This document shows positions 7,453 to 15,890 of a stretch of 64,000 nt of DNA, in pieces. The stretch is from Clostridium sp. 1001271st1 H5 (GTDB lineage: Bacteria; Bacillota; Clostridia; Lachnospirales; Lachnospiraceae): the NCBI RefSeq assembly GCF_005845215.1, contig NZ_SPHO01000013.1, positions 1 through 64,000 of the forward strand, read 5' to 3'. Numbering within the stretch: position 1 is the stretch's first letter; each line of letters opens with the position of its first letter. The notes below the pieces were generated by a model. The model had not been told where the DNA came from and searched no databases. It saw only the letters and a program-made list of their open reading frames with translations. The position numbers were made by a program, and so were the translations under genes.

Positions 7453-9340
7453 GTGTGCCAAGCATGGCACTAATCTTGCTGGTGAAAGTCCAGCCACGGG
7501 TTTTTACCGCCAAGTGTAGCGAATCACAAGTCGGTATCAGTAATGATATAGATGGAGGAAGTGGTGTAGCAAAGTTCTTGAGCCTACGAACAGAAACTTG
7601 ATAAGGCGATTAGGTGGGGAAGGCTGCAAACCAAGCCGAAGCCCAAATGGTAAACGTAAACCGAAGTTGTAAATCAAGAGGTTGTGGAATGAAAGATTAG
7701 TGTCTTACCTTGGGAGACCCTACCCACATATCGTAAGATATGGTCGAAAAAGGTTTGGGGAGGGAGTCAGATGAAGTCATAGTAGGGGTAAAAGCCGAAG
7801 GACTGAAACGATTTATAGTACGAATCGTTATTAAAAGAATGATGCATTAGCCAGAAATCAGATGGACTGGAAAAGTAGGAACGTAACCGAGGAATACTGT
7901 CTGGATCGAGAGGGGTGATGTGCATAAATTTTGTGATAATAAGAGGAGTAACAACAATGGAATTAATAGATGTGATTACATCAAAGGAAAATCTAAACAG
8001 AGCTTATAAGAAAGTAGCAGCGAATAAAGGGGCAGGTGGAGTTGACGGAATGAAAGTCGGGGAACTTGGTGCATACATCAAAGGAAACAAAGACGAAATT
8101 GTTCAATCAATCAGAAACCGAACCTATATGCCCAAACCAGTACGAAGAGTTTATATTCCGAAAGATAATGGAAAAATGAGGCCATTGGGGATTCCAACGG
8201 TTTTAGATAGAGTAATACAACAAGCGATTGCTCAGCCAATTATAGATATTTATGAAGAAATATTCAGTGAATTTAGCTATGGTTTCAGACCTGGAAGAAG
8301 TTGTCATGATGCCATAAAACAAGCACTGGAGTATCTGAACGAGGGATATGAATGGGTGATAGACATAGATATAGAGCAATTCTTTGATAAAGTAAATCAT
8401 GACAAATTAATTCAAATTCTTAGAGAGCAAGTGAATGACAGTACCACATTGCACCTGATTCGGAAATATCTGAAAGCAGGAGCAATGGAAAAAGGGCTGG
8501 AAAAAGCAGCAATAAGCGGAGTGCCACAAGGTGGTCCCCTGTCTGTTGTGCTGTCAAACGTATATCTTGATAAATTAGATAAGGAACTGGAACAAAGGGG
8601 ACTTCGGTTTACGAGGTACGCAGATGACACAATAGTATTCACTAAAAGTGAAAAAGCAGCCAACAGAGTAATGAAATCCATAACAGAATGGATAGAAAGA
8701 AAGCTGTTCCTAAAAGTTAATGTTACAAAAACGAAAGTAGTCAGACCAACAAGAAGTAAGTATCTTGGCTTCACTTTTCTCAAACATGGAGGGGAATGGA
8801 AAGTAAAACCCACAACAGGAAAGAAAAAGAAACTGAAACAGAAGCTAAGTGAATACCTTAAAAGAAATAAAGCGATTGCACGACCGCTGGCTGAAACAAT
8901 AAAACGAGTGAATGAAATAGCGAGAGGGTGGATTAATTATTTCAGAATCGGAATGATGAAACAATTTATGGAAGAGTTTGGAGCATGGCTAAGGCACAAG
9001 ATGAGGGTGATTGTTCTAAAACAATGGAAAGTGCCTAAGAGAATATACAAAAATCTGTGCTATTTAAACCAGAAATATAAGTGTGGATTTGACCATGAAG
9101 CCATATATAAGGTAGCAAACTCAAGGCTCGGTTGGTATAGACGAAGCGGAATGAATGTTGTTAATTATATAATCAGTCCGGAAGTACTGGAAACAAGAAT
9201 AAAGGACGGAGCAGGACTGCTCAATCCTTTAAACTATTATCTAAGAAATGTTGGAATATAGGTTGTAGAGCCGTATACGAGACCCGTACGTACGGTTCAA
9301 TGAGAGGGAAATAACACTCGCTGTTATTTCTCTACTCTAT
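7453..9340 (+). mobile_element. Group II intron (IIC-like), full length
   Basis: The intron opens with GTGTGCC at 7453, a group II 5' end. A roughly 500-nt ribozyme part precedes the maturase ORF. Domain V is at about 9268-9298 (GAGCCGTATACG ... GTACGGTTC). Domain VI follows at about 9303-9337: GAAATAACA pairs with TGTTATTTC, and outside it a single bulged A at 9334, the expected branch point, sits a few bases before a 3' end near 9340. Insertion immediately behind an intrinsic terminator and an encoded protein without an HNH endonuclease are both traits of IIC introns. The 3' end could shift by a few bases. Confidence 0.87.
7957..9261 (+). CDS. ltrA: Group II intron reverse transcriptase/maturase
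   Basis: From the ATG at 7957 (GAGG 8-10 nt upstream) the protein has 434 residues. An ATG 42 nt upstream lacks a good ribosome site. Reverse transcriptase motifs are in order: GAGGVDGM, RPLGIPTVLDRVIQQA, FRPGRSCHDAI, SGVPQGGPLS and the catalytic RYADDTIVF near residue 225. The maturase X domain follows (GWINYFRIGMM). There is no C-terminal HNH endonuclease, which fits class C. It copies intron RNA into DNA and helps the intron splice. All catalytic residues seen are intact, so the intron may be mobile. Confidence 0.93.
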   Translation: MELIDVITSKENLNRAYKKVAANKGAGGVDGMKVGELGAYIKGNKDEIVQSIRNRTYMPKPVRRVYIPKDNGKMRPLGIPTVLDRVIQQAIAQPIIDIYEEIFSEFSYGFRPGRSCHDAIKQALEYLNEGYEWVIDIDIEQFFDKVNHDKLIQILREQVNDSTTLHLIRKYLKAGAMEKGLEKAAISGVPQGGPLSVVLSNVYLDKLDKELEQRGLRFTRYADDTIVFTKSEKAANRVMKSITEWIERKLFLKVNVTKTKVVRPTRSKYLGFTFLKHGGEWKVKPTTGKKKKLKQKLSEYLKRNKAIARPLAETIKRVNEIARGWINYFRIGMMKQFMEEFGAWLRHKMRVIVLKQWKVPKRIYKNLCYLNQKYKCGFDHEAIYKVANSRLGWYRRSGMNVVNYIISPEVLETRIKDGAGLLNPLNYYLRNVGI

Positions 9341-9736
9341 TAAATCTATATGAAACAATAAAAATACAGAAAGCGAAAATAGGTTTTCTTTTGATATAAG
9401 ACCTTTTGCCTCAAAACCGGGAAGATACAGAAGCTCAGAAGTAGAAAACAGCCAAAATGTTCGGGCTCGAATAAAAAGAAAAATTTCTAATAAGGGCCTG
9501 ATAATTCCGATGTTTCCAAAATATAAATACATGGTCATTGTTACATTCATGATTAAAACAAATAGCCAATAATAAAATCCAATTTTAAGAAGCAAATAGT
9601 TCTTTATTAAAATCAATAATACAGATTGGCTAATCAATGTTGTTACTGTGAAAAACAAAAGTAATTCTTTAGATTGAATTATATCTATCCAAAACACGTG
9701 ACCAGATATATTCATTACGGCAACAAAAATAGCCAC
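9332..9736 (-). CDS. Hypothetical hydrophobic protein, probably a fragment
   Basis: The 134-residue frame has at least three hydrophobic segments (LLLFFTVTTLISQSVLLILI, FYYWLFVLIMNVTMTMYLYF and the C-terminus), so it would be a membrane protein. It starts at GTG without a clear ribosome site; an ATG lies 21 nt inside. Its last codons and its stop (TAG at 9332-9334) fall inside the intron's 3' end, so the natural C-terminus may have been lost on intron insertion. I do not recognise a family. Confidence 0.3.
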   Translation of the reverse strand: MAIFVAVMNISGHVFWIDIIQSKELLLFFTVTTLISQSVLLILIKNYLLLKIGFYYWLFVLIMNVTMTMYLYFGNIGIIRPLLEIFLFIRARTFWLFSTSELLYLPGFEAKGLISKENLFSLSVFLLFHIDLIE

Positions 9737-9740
9737 AGGA

Positions 9741-10023
9741 AATTACTCTCAAGTAATGAACAACTACCTACCCGATGTTCCTATCATGAATTATATTATG
9801 TTTAAGAGACTGGTACTCTTTTGCTATGAGGCAATTAGGGTAGCAGGGTGTCAGTTTTGGGAAGATGGGATATGATTGATCAGAGCATAACAACTCCTCA
9901 TTAAACATGACTTGTACGTATTACAGACAAGCACCATAGCTATCGGTTTGAAATTACTATTGGGTAGACGATGGTGGTGTTTGGCGGAAACCGTAGAATA
10001 CCACTGCTCTATAGTGGTTCAGT
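9741..10023. other. Intergenic region without a recognised gene
   Basis: This AT-rich stretch lies between the membrane-protein fragment and the IS3 element. A 40-codon frame starting near 9759 has no good ribosome site. Nothing else was recognised. Confidence 0.5.
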
Positions 10024-10094
10024 TGTCAAGACACAAATTTAATCTTTTTATAATGAACCGATATATGTAGTTGAGAAGGGGAATAATGCTCCCC

Positions 10095-10952
10095 TTAGGC
10101 TGCATAGTCAATCAACAGTGCTGGATAATAACAGGAGGCCGGAGTTTGGTTATTGATGGCGGAATGGCAACGTTCAAAATTGTAGGTATGTATATATTTG
10201 CCAACCGCTTTCCGTGCCTCGCGGATATTGGCATACTGGGTCAGATATGCTTCCTCATACTTAAAACTGCGGAACCATCTTTCAATCATGATATTATCTG
10301 CCCAACGGCTTTTTCCATCCATGCTCTGACGGATGTGGTTCTCCTTGAGAAAATTTATATATTCGTTGCTTGTAAACTGGCATCCCTGATCAGAATTCAG
10401 GATAACTGGTTTTGCTGTTTTAAACGCTTTTTCCAATGCATTGATAACCATTCTGGTATCCAGGGTATCATCGAATTCCCAGCCTACAATGCAGCAGCTG
10501 TACCAGTCGATTACAGCTGTCAGATACAGGAATCCACGCTTGATGGGGATGTAAGTGATGTCGATTGACCATGCCTGATTTGGACGGTCGATAACGGCAT
10601 TGCGAAGCAGATACGGGCAGACTTTTGCCTGTTGCATACGCTTAGAAAGGTTCATTTTTGGATAGATAGGATCAATCCCCATTTCTGTCATGTAGCGGCG
10701 TGCCTTCCGGCGGCCAACTTTATGACCACGCATTTTCAGTTGTGAAGACATCTGACGGGCACCCCATGCCGGATTGTCTGTGTGTAAACGGTCTATAATT
10801 GCTTTACAGTCCAGTTCTTCCTCAGAGACAGGAGTTCCATTATAATATATGCTGGTGCGATTAATATCAAGCAATCTGGCACCTGTTTTGACCGGGAGTT
10901 CTTTAGACTTCAAAAGGTTTCGGACTAAATTTACTCTCGTAGTCAGGTTCAA
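10095..10952 (-). CDS. IS3-family transposase OrfB (DDE integrase domain)
   Basis: The 285-residue frame has the HTH_21 segment (NPAWGARQMSSQLKMRGHKV) and an rve integrase core. The catalytic Asp is in WSIDITYIP, the second in LNSDQGCQF and the Glu in MIERWFRSFKYE, with 35 residues between the last two as expected of DDE(35)E. It ends with HSAINNQTPASCY. The listed ATG is probably not used alone: a -1 shift on the A9 tract at 10966-10974 in orfA would fuse the two proteins into the active transposase. Confidence 0.92.
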   Translation of the reverse strand: MNLTTRVNLVRNLLKSKELPVKTGARLLDINRTSIYYNGTPVSEEELDCKAIIDRLHTDNPAWGARQMSSQLKMRGHKVGRRKARRYMTEMGIDPIYPKMNLSKRMQQAKVCPYLLRNAVIDRPNQAWSIDITYIPIKRGFLYLTAVIDWYSCCIVGWEFDDTLDTRMVINALEKAFKTAKPVILNSDQGCQFTSNEYINFLKENHIRQSMDGKSRWADNIMIERWFRSFKYEEAYLTQYANIREARKAVGKYIHTYNFERCHSAINNQTPASCYYPALLIDYAA

Positions 10953-11250
10953 GTGTTTCTTCAGATTTTTTTTTCAACCAATCCACCTGCATGGTGAGTT
11001 GGCCAACTTTTTTGGCATATTCGGCTTTTTCCCTGCGTTCCGAAGCCAGCTTCTCTTTCAGGTTATCTTCCCGTGTATCGTCAAAGACAACGGAAGCTTT
11101 ATCAAGGAATTCTTTCTTCCAATTACGGAGAAGATTTGGTTGAATGTTATTTTCAGTAGCAATCGTATTTAAGTCTTTTTCTCCCTTGAGCAGTTCAATA
11201 ACAAGCTCAGATTTGAATTTAGCAGAGAAATTTCTTCTTGTTCGTGACAT
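10903..11250 (-). CDS. IS3-family OrfA (helix-turn-helix DNA-binding protein)
   Basis: This 115-residue protein has an HTH_Tnp_1 domain (RRNFSAKFKSELVIELLKGE, then NNIQPNLLRNWKKEF) followed by a leucine-zipper-like helix (LASERREKAEYAKKVGQLTM). It binds the IS ends. Near its end the minus strand carries nine A residues (10966-10974), a typical slippery run; shifting by -1 there enters the orfB frame in continuous homology. orfA and orfB overlap by 50 nt. Confidence 0.9.
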   Translation of the reverse strand: MSRTRRNFSAKFKSELVIELLKGEKDLNTIATENNIQPNLLRNWKKEFLDKASVVFDDTREDNLKEKLASERREKAEYAKKVGQLTMQVDWLKKKSEETLEPDYESKFSPKPFEV

Positions 11251-11413
11251 AATAGTAATCCTTCTTTCTGTATTGGTTACAGTATATCAGATTCATTATA
11301 AAATGTCTCGGAAAGTGTCTTAAATTACGATACCATTATGCTCCAGATCTGGGTCATGGAGCGGTTTATAATTTGTGAATATGTAATCTGGTTTTATACC
11401 TACATTAAGTATG

Positions 11414-11450
11414 AAAAGGGCGGTCTCGTAATTTAGAGAGCCGCCCTTTT
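11414..11450. terminator. Bidirectional terminator
   Basis: AAAAGGGCGGTCTC pairs with GAGAGCCGCCCTTTT across a short loop, with T or A runs on both sides. It lies between the IS3 element and the 3' end of the secreted-protein gene. Confidence 0.82.
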
Positions 11451-11516
11451 AAAGATGATTTTCCGTTATTATAAAATAAAATGGGTTATGATTTTTATGT
11501 TAACGCTATATTCTGT

Positions 11517-11966
11517 TTAATAAGAACCATAATTACGGATACTGATGGGTTCTGACCCGTCAGCCGCATACGCCGTACCTGTAAATTCTATTTTGTATTT
11601 ACCAGAGCCACTGGATTTCAGATAACCAGTATACCAGATGTCATTGCCCTCTAATCGAAGGGATTCTGAATCGATTTTCGTATATGTTCCGGATGCTGTC
11701 TGCTTGTATAAAACTGCTGTACCGGATACAGAGACAAGATTAGGTCCCTGTATATTTAAATCATACTCAGTACCGGAGGCGCTTGGATACACACCAGTGT
11801 CAATTGACAGTACATAACGATAACGAGGGGTTACGGTTCTGTCATCAGTTTTAGAAACAGTCGCATAGTCATTGCCCGTACTTGCTAACGCAGTTGTTAC
11901 GGGTATGGTGGCTGTCATAATGGTTATTGCAGCCATGGAAAGAGGAATAAAGTGTTTGATTTTCAT
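11517..11966 (-). CDS. Small secreted protein of unknown function
   Basis: Starting at the ATG at 11966, which follows GGAG (an ATG 30 nt upstream is less well placed), the product has 149 residues. A Sec signal peptide (MKIKHFIPLSMAAITIMTAT) has a likely AxA-type cut at TALAS. The exported 110 residues are rich in Ser, Thr, Gly and Tyr, have no cysteine and look like an all-beta fold. I do not recognise a family with confidence. It is the last gene of a minus-strand run behind an Xre regulator, an ECF sigma and an anti-sigma factor, so it may be the output of that sigma system. Confidence 0.65.
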   Translation of the reverse strand: MKIKHFIPLSMAAITIMTATIPVTTALASTGNDYATVSKTDDRTVTPRYRYVLSIDTGVYPSASGTEYDLNIQGPNLVSVSGTAVLYKQTASGTYTKIDSESLRLEGNDIWYTGYLKSSGSGKYKIEFTGTAYAADGSEPISIRNYGSY

Positions 11967-12033
11967 AGTAAATCTCCTTTCAAAATGTATTGTCACTATT
12001 TATAAACACATTTTCCTACTTTTCTTCTACAAA

Positions 12034-12720
12034 CTAATTTATATTTTCTGCAATTTTTATCAAGATATCCTTATCTAAAGAGGATTGAAGAAAATAATAT
12101 CTATTTTCCGTATTCCAGACTATACAATTATCATATGCGCTATTTTGAGATTCAAAAAATGTTCCGGAATAATGTCCTATGCTGATTTCACTGATTAAAT
12201 AGTGTTCGTTATCAACTTGAGTGGTTCTGTTTTGAAAATAATAAGATAATTTGATGGTTTCTCCAATATCATTTTCAAATTTGACATATGCTTCTCTTTC
12301 ATTGGAAAATGATTGCGCCATATGAAAGCCTTCCGGTAGAAAGCCAAATTCAACAGGAACCGCTTCATTGTTGGAGGTCGGCTCATAATCAAATCGAATA
12401 TATTTTTCATACACATAGGTGATTACATTACGGCAGGCTGCTCTCACCTCATCAGACTGTAACAGCAATGCAAAACTTATTCCCATGGCAATAATAATCC
12501 AAGAAGCAACTTTACGACTGGATTTTAAAATAGCCTTTGCTTTGGACTGAAAACGATAGCGTTTAATTAGCCTCCGCATAATCAGGTCATAGTGTTTGGG
12601 TAAGATAATTTTGTTTATTTCATCTATTGGTGGGTAGTCTTTTATTTGATTTAGACAGTTTTCCTCAACAGCAGCTTTCAGTAAGGACTCCCAAATCTCA
12701 TCATTAAGATTATTATACAT
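12034..12720 (-). CDS. Membrane anti-sigma-like protein with DUF4367-like domain
   Basis: The 228-residue protein has a cytosolic N-terminal part, one transmembrane segment at about residues 73-90 (VASWIIIAMGISFALLL), and an outer domain from about 120 (FGFLPEGFHMAQSFSNE, then GHYSGTFFE) typical of DUF4367 proteins that accompany ECF sigma factors. It overlaps the sigma gene by 8 nt, pointing to translational coupling and a direct partnership. Confidence 0.72.
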   Translation of the reverse strand: MYNNLNDEIWESLLKAAVEENCLNQIKDYPPIDEINKIILPKHYDLIMRRLIKRYRFQSKAKAILKSSRKVASWIIIAMGISFALLLQSDEVRAACRNVITYVYEKYIRFDYEPTSNNEAVPVEFGFLPEGFHMAQSFSNEREAYVKFENDIGETIKLSYYFQNRTTQVDNEHYLISEISIGHYSGTFFESQNSAYDNCIVWNTENRYYFLQSSLDKDILIKIAENIN

Positions 12721-13252
12721 CTTCCAGCGCCTCCAATTGTTTTCGTAACATTATTCTTGCTCGATAAAGCCTCATTTCAACAGTCTTTTTCTTGATATTT
12801 AAAATCGAAGCGATTTCTTCGTCTTTGAAGCCATTCATATACTTCAGTTCCAGTACAGCTTTGTAGATGTCATCCAATTTTTGTATTTCATCGGATAATC
12901 GGTGGATTTGCTCTTTATTGATAATGTACTCTAAAGTATCATCTGAATCTGTGTGTAGATAAGGCTGGTCTTCCAATGATTCCTCCTGTCTTTTATTACG
13001 GCCTCGCAAATAATTTGAGCAGTAGTTCCGGGTTATGGTAATGATGTAATTTTGTGTCCTTTTAGTATTGCCCATATCAATATCGTCCAAATGATCAGCC
13101 AGTATAATGTATATTTCCTGAGACAAATCTTCTATGGTATATTCATCCAGGGAATAGCGTTTTAATGTATAATAAATTGTTTTTCCGTAAGCTTCATATA
13201 TAGCAACAAATTTATCGCGTTCCTGTTGGGTATCAAATACTAAAATCAACAT
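12713..13252 (-). CDS. ECF-type RNA polymerase sigma factor
   Basis: The 179-residue protein has region 2 (YTIEDLSQEIYIILADHLDD, then QNYIITITRNYCSNYLRG) and region 4 (LDDIYKAVLELKYMNGFKDE, then KKKTVEMRLYRARIMLRKQL). A GGGGG-containing Shine-Dalgarno lies between it and the Xre regulator, whose stop is 6 nt upstream, so the three genes Xre-sigma-anti-sigma form an operon. Its regulon is unknown. Confidence 0.87.
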   Translation of the reverse strand: MLILVFDTQQERDKFVAIYEAYGKTIYYTLKRYSLDEYTIEDLSQEIYIILADHLDDIDMGNTKRTQNYIITITRNYCSNYLRGRNKRQEESLEDQPYLHTDSDDTLEYIINKEQIHRLSDEIQKLDDIYKAVLELKYMNGFKDEEIASILNIKKKTVEMRLYRARIMLRKQLEALEDV

Positions 13253-13258
13253 CTTCTC

Positions 13259-13603
13259 TTACCCCCTTTTACTATAGTAATCCAGTTCAATGGTGATGGC
13301 CGAATCCATAATATCTAGGATTCTCTGCTGTTCTTGCTCTGGTAAGGGGGTTAAGCGTTTTTCGATGTGTTTTAATTTTTCCGAGCTATATTTTTTCAGT
13401 TCCTTTCCTAAAAGAATATCTACCGATACGTTTAAAGTATTTGATATACTGATTAGGGTATTCAGACTGGGAGATTTTACCCCACGTTCAATATACGAAA
13501 TAAAAATAGAACTACATCCAACACATTCAGCTAAAGTTTCTTGGCTATAGCCTGCCTGTTCTCTGTACTTTTGTAATTCTTTTCCAAATGCTTTCTTGTC
13601 CAT
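13259..13603 (-). CDS. Xre-family transcriptional regulator
   Basis: In this 114-residue protein residues 5-62 form a Cro/CI helix-turn-helix (LQKYREQAGYSQETLAECVG, then IFISYIERGVKSPSLNTLIS). The C-terminal 45 residues are helical. AGGAG is 9 nt before the ATG. It heads the minus-strand operon with an ECF sigma and anti-sigma, and diverges from the holin-like gene at 13809, so it probably controls one or both. Confidence 0.82.
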   Translation of the reverse strand: MDKKAFGKELQKYREQAGYSQETLAECVGCSSIFISYIERGVKSPSLNTLISISNTLNVSVDILLGKELKKYSSEKLKHIEKRLTPLPEQEQQRILDIMDSAITIELDYYSKRG

Positions 13604-13808
13604 TATTGTACAACTCCTGTTCGGTTATTAAAATATTACTCTTGGTATTATTTTAAAGTATACAGAAGTTGCACTTTTTATTGAAATAACCATTGATATT
13701 ATAAATAGTACTATTAGTTGTGCTTATAAAAAATTATATAATGTTTAGTTTCTATATTTGTGTTTTTAAACTTATTTAATCTATGTATAGAGAGGAGGTC
13801 ATATAAAA

Positions 13809-14054
13809 TTGGAAGAAATTATAATTCAATTAATACAATCCCAGGGGATATGGGCTGTGCTATTTGTCTTTTTGCTATTATACACAATCAAGAAGAATGA
13901 TAAGCTGGATGAACTTCAGAATACCAGGGAGAAAGAATATCAGCAGCTATTGCTAGAGCTATCTGATAAACTTATGATTGTAAACGAAATCAATAGCAAA
14001 CTCGACAATCTTTACGCTCTATATACCAATGGAGTGAATGAACAATCTCAATAA
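13809..14054 (+). CDS. UviB/BhlA-type holin-like peptide
   Basis: The start is TTG with AGGAGGT about 10 nt upstream. The 81-residue product has one N-terminal transmembrane segment (GIWAVLFVFLLLYTI) followed by a long charged amphipathic helix (KKNDKLDELQNTREKEYQQL). This is the architecture of BhlA/UviB peptides found beside clostridial bacteriocin genes and in Bacillus phages. It would permeabilise the membrane or help secrete a bacteriocin. It converges on a sigma-like gene across the hairpin at 14047-14077. Confidence 0.72.
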   Translation: MEEIIIQLIQSQGIWAVLFVFLLLYTIKKNDKLDELQNTREKEYQQLLLELSDKLMIVNEINSKLDNLYALYTNGVNEQSQ

Positions 14055-14077
14055 GCCGCCATCGGCGGTTTATTGAG
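14047..14077. terminator. Bidirectional terminator between convergent genes
   Basis: CTCAATAAGCCGCC and GGCGGTTTATTGAG form a near-perfect 14-bp stem with a 3-nt loop. It spans the stop codons of both the holin-like gene and the sigma-like gene. Confidence 0.75.
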
Positions 14078-14606
14078 AACCGTCGGTATGTAATATTTTT
14101 TTCTTTTTGCGGTTAATATATTGCCGGGTGTATCCTAATTTTTCTCCAATTTCCTCATCACTATATCCCTGCATAATCAAAAATATTATATTACGCTCCA
14201 TCGGAGTCTTCGTTTTTAAACTGTTTATCAAATCGGTATGAGATATGCAGTGTTCCGTTTCATATTCCGGCGAAATAATAATATTGCTATCACAGTCTAA
14301 ACTGAAACTGTCTGCCTGATTCTGTTGGGTATCTACACTTAAATGGTATAACTTTGTAAATTTATGTATAATCGACTTCTTTATGTAAGAAATACAGGCA
14401 TATTCATTATCTATGGTTTTCATCTTGCTAATGGCTTCAAATAATGAAATGCTCAATTCCTGAAGGCTATCTTCATAATCAAGATAGTATAGCTTCCGTG
14501 CGTAGGCTTTGAGTAACGGTGAAAAGCGCTCTAATAATTGCTCAAAATATTTTTCGTTTCCGGTATCTAAAAACTTATTGATAAGTAATGATACAGAGTC
14601 TTCCAT
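14070..14606 (-). CDS. Sigma-like regulator resembling UviA/TcdR/BotR group
   Basis: The 178-residue protein has a divergent region 2 (YYLDYEDSLQELSISLFEAI) and a region 4 helix-turn-helix (MERNIIFLIMQGYSDEEIGE, then KLGYTRQYINRKKKKIL). AAGGAG precedes the ATG. Length, divergence and pairing with a UviB-like peptide recall Clostridium perfringens UviA and the related group of toxin/bacteriocin sigma factors; that link is by analogy. No bacteriocin structural gene is obvious nearby. Confidence 0.62.
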   Translation of the reverse strand: MEDSVSLLINKFLDTGNEKYFEQLLERFSPLLKAYARKLYYLDYEDSLQELSISLFEAISKMKTIDNEYACISYIKKSIIHKFTKLYHLSVDTQQNQADSFSLDCDSNIIISPEYETEHCISHTDLINSLKTKTPMERNIIFLIMQGYSDEEIGEKLGYTRQYINRKKKKILHTDGSQ

Positions 14607-14722
14607 TTTTACTCCTTTTTATTTTATAAAAAGGAATAAATGAGGAATATAGAAACTACTCCATATATATTTTTTTGTCTGACGGATAAGATTACTATAC
14701 TATTTTTTCACTTAGTTGGTAA

Positions 14723-14759
14723 GTGTCAATATGGTGCCGGTAAAAGTGCCAATATGGTG
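14723..14759. repeat. Two 14-bp near-identical direct repeats
   Basis: GTGTCAATATGGTG (14723-14736) and GTGCCAATATGGTG (14746-14759) repeat with a 23-bp period, followed by a third partial TCAATAT. Multiple short repeats like this occur in the ends of IS21-type elements, but no istA/istB remnant is adjacent. The rest of 14607-14874 is AT-rich without a gene. Confidence 0.4.
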
Positions 14760-14874
14760 TCAATATAAGATTCCTTGTAGAAATAATTTCCAGATTAGTG
14801 TTTATTACTGTAAAGAATAGACGGGGCTGTCTATCAGCTACTGCTGCCATAAATAATATATGGGAAGGAATAGG

Positions 14875-15270
14875 ATGAGGATGATGACGGAAGCAGAGTT
14901 AAAAGAAATATTATGTGATTTTCACACAACAAAAACACGGGTTGGAATTTTAAAGAGCTGCTTAGATATTCGTTACGATGAGGACACATTAGAGAAATAC
15001 GATAAATGGTCATTTCAAGTTGAGATTATTATGGATGCTATGGCTATATTGAGTGAGGTGGAGAACTTCGTAATTGATACTCATTTGGTATGCCATCATA
15101 CATGGGTGGAAACTACAAAATTATTTTCAGAAAAGTATGGGAACAATAATGGAAAATCAGAACGAACATTAAAGCGGATTCAGAGGAAGGCATTAAGGGA
15201 TATGTTGAAATTTATTAGCAGTTTACCTGTTGAAATTTATTTTAATGATATGCAAATGTTTGTAAAATAA
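14875..15270 (+). CDS. Hypothetical protein, possible phage-type late activator
   Basis: About 131 residues from the ATG at 14875, which follows GGAAGGAA; other ATGs at 14860 and 14881 are possible. It is soluble and helical. The C-terminal SERTLKRIQRKALRDMLKFI segment looks like a helix-turn-helix recognition region of small activators such as ArpU/RinA-like proteins. The similarity is weak and unverified. It lies alone between the UviA-like gene and a non-coding stretch. Confidence 0.5.
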   Translation: MRMMTEAELKEILCDFHTTKTRVGILKSCLDIRYDEDTLEKYDKWSFQVEIIMDAMAILSEVENFVIDTHLVCHHTWVETTKLFSEKYGNNNGKSERTLKRIQRKALRDMLKFISSLPVEIYFNDMQMFVK

Positions 15271-15421
15271 CAAATCAATTAGTGGGGGGTTACACAGTCT
15301 CACCATGAGTATTTTGAGACAGAGTTCTTCTGTTGCAAGTGAGCTTTAAAGAGTGCATTATGGCAATGCAGCAAGGAAAAGTCAGAGAGAACAAATCCAT
15401 ATTAAAAATTAGTTGGCAAGG

Positions 15422-15451
15422 CCGCCGTCTACTTATGTGACGACGGTTTTT
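15422..15451 (+). terminator. Hairpin terminator
   Basis: CCGCCGTC pairs with GACGACGG (one mismatch) and is followed by TTTTTGCTTTTG. Confidence 0.6.
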
Positions 15452-15853
15452 GCTTTTGTCTGGAAAAGGGGGACGCACATGAAACGATGGATATTGACAG
15501 TTGACAATGACAAACAGAGACTTCATGAGGCGCAGAATGACTGCCAGAAATCTAGCGTCCTGCTTTGCGTGTACTGTCCCAAAGTTTTGAACAGCAAGCC
15601 GGGAGCGAAGTTTAGCTTGTTATACTTACAGGCATCAAATTGCATCCCCATTCTTAAAATCCTATCCTCTCACTTTTGTGTAATTAGACAGAAACGGGAA
15701 GCCACGGCAGTATTCCATGTAATGCAAGCTATGCAGAACGTAGTTTTTGCTTCTGAAAAAAGAGATAACGTGAGTTGTCAAACAACTTGATTGGATGACT
15801 GTCAGAGTACAGGGAAACAAACGGGAAAAATATAAGTATGGCATTCCATATTG

Positions 15854-15890
15854 GACTGTACTTCTTGTCAAGGGAAGTGCAGTCTTTTTT
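15854..15890 (+). terminator. Hairpin terminator
   Basis: GACTGTACTTC pairs with GGAAGTGCAGTC, with one wobble, followed by TTTTTT. Confidence 0.68.

Larger units (their letters stand above)
10024..11327 (-). mobile_element. IS3-family insertion sequence
   Basis: About 1.3 kb carrying overlapping orfA and orfB. Imperfect terminal inverted repeats are visible: the left end (TGTCAAGACAC ... TTTATAATGAA) matches the reverse complement of the right end (AAGACAC ... TTTTATAATGAA, then GATATA). The exact outer bases are uncertain and I found no clear target duplication. A hairpin lies just outside the right end (11414-11450). Confidence 0.85.

Noticed and set aside
10071-10568. 165-codon plus-strand frame
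   Set aside because: Antisense shadow of the IS3 OrfB gene, whose DDE motifs are clear.
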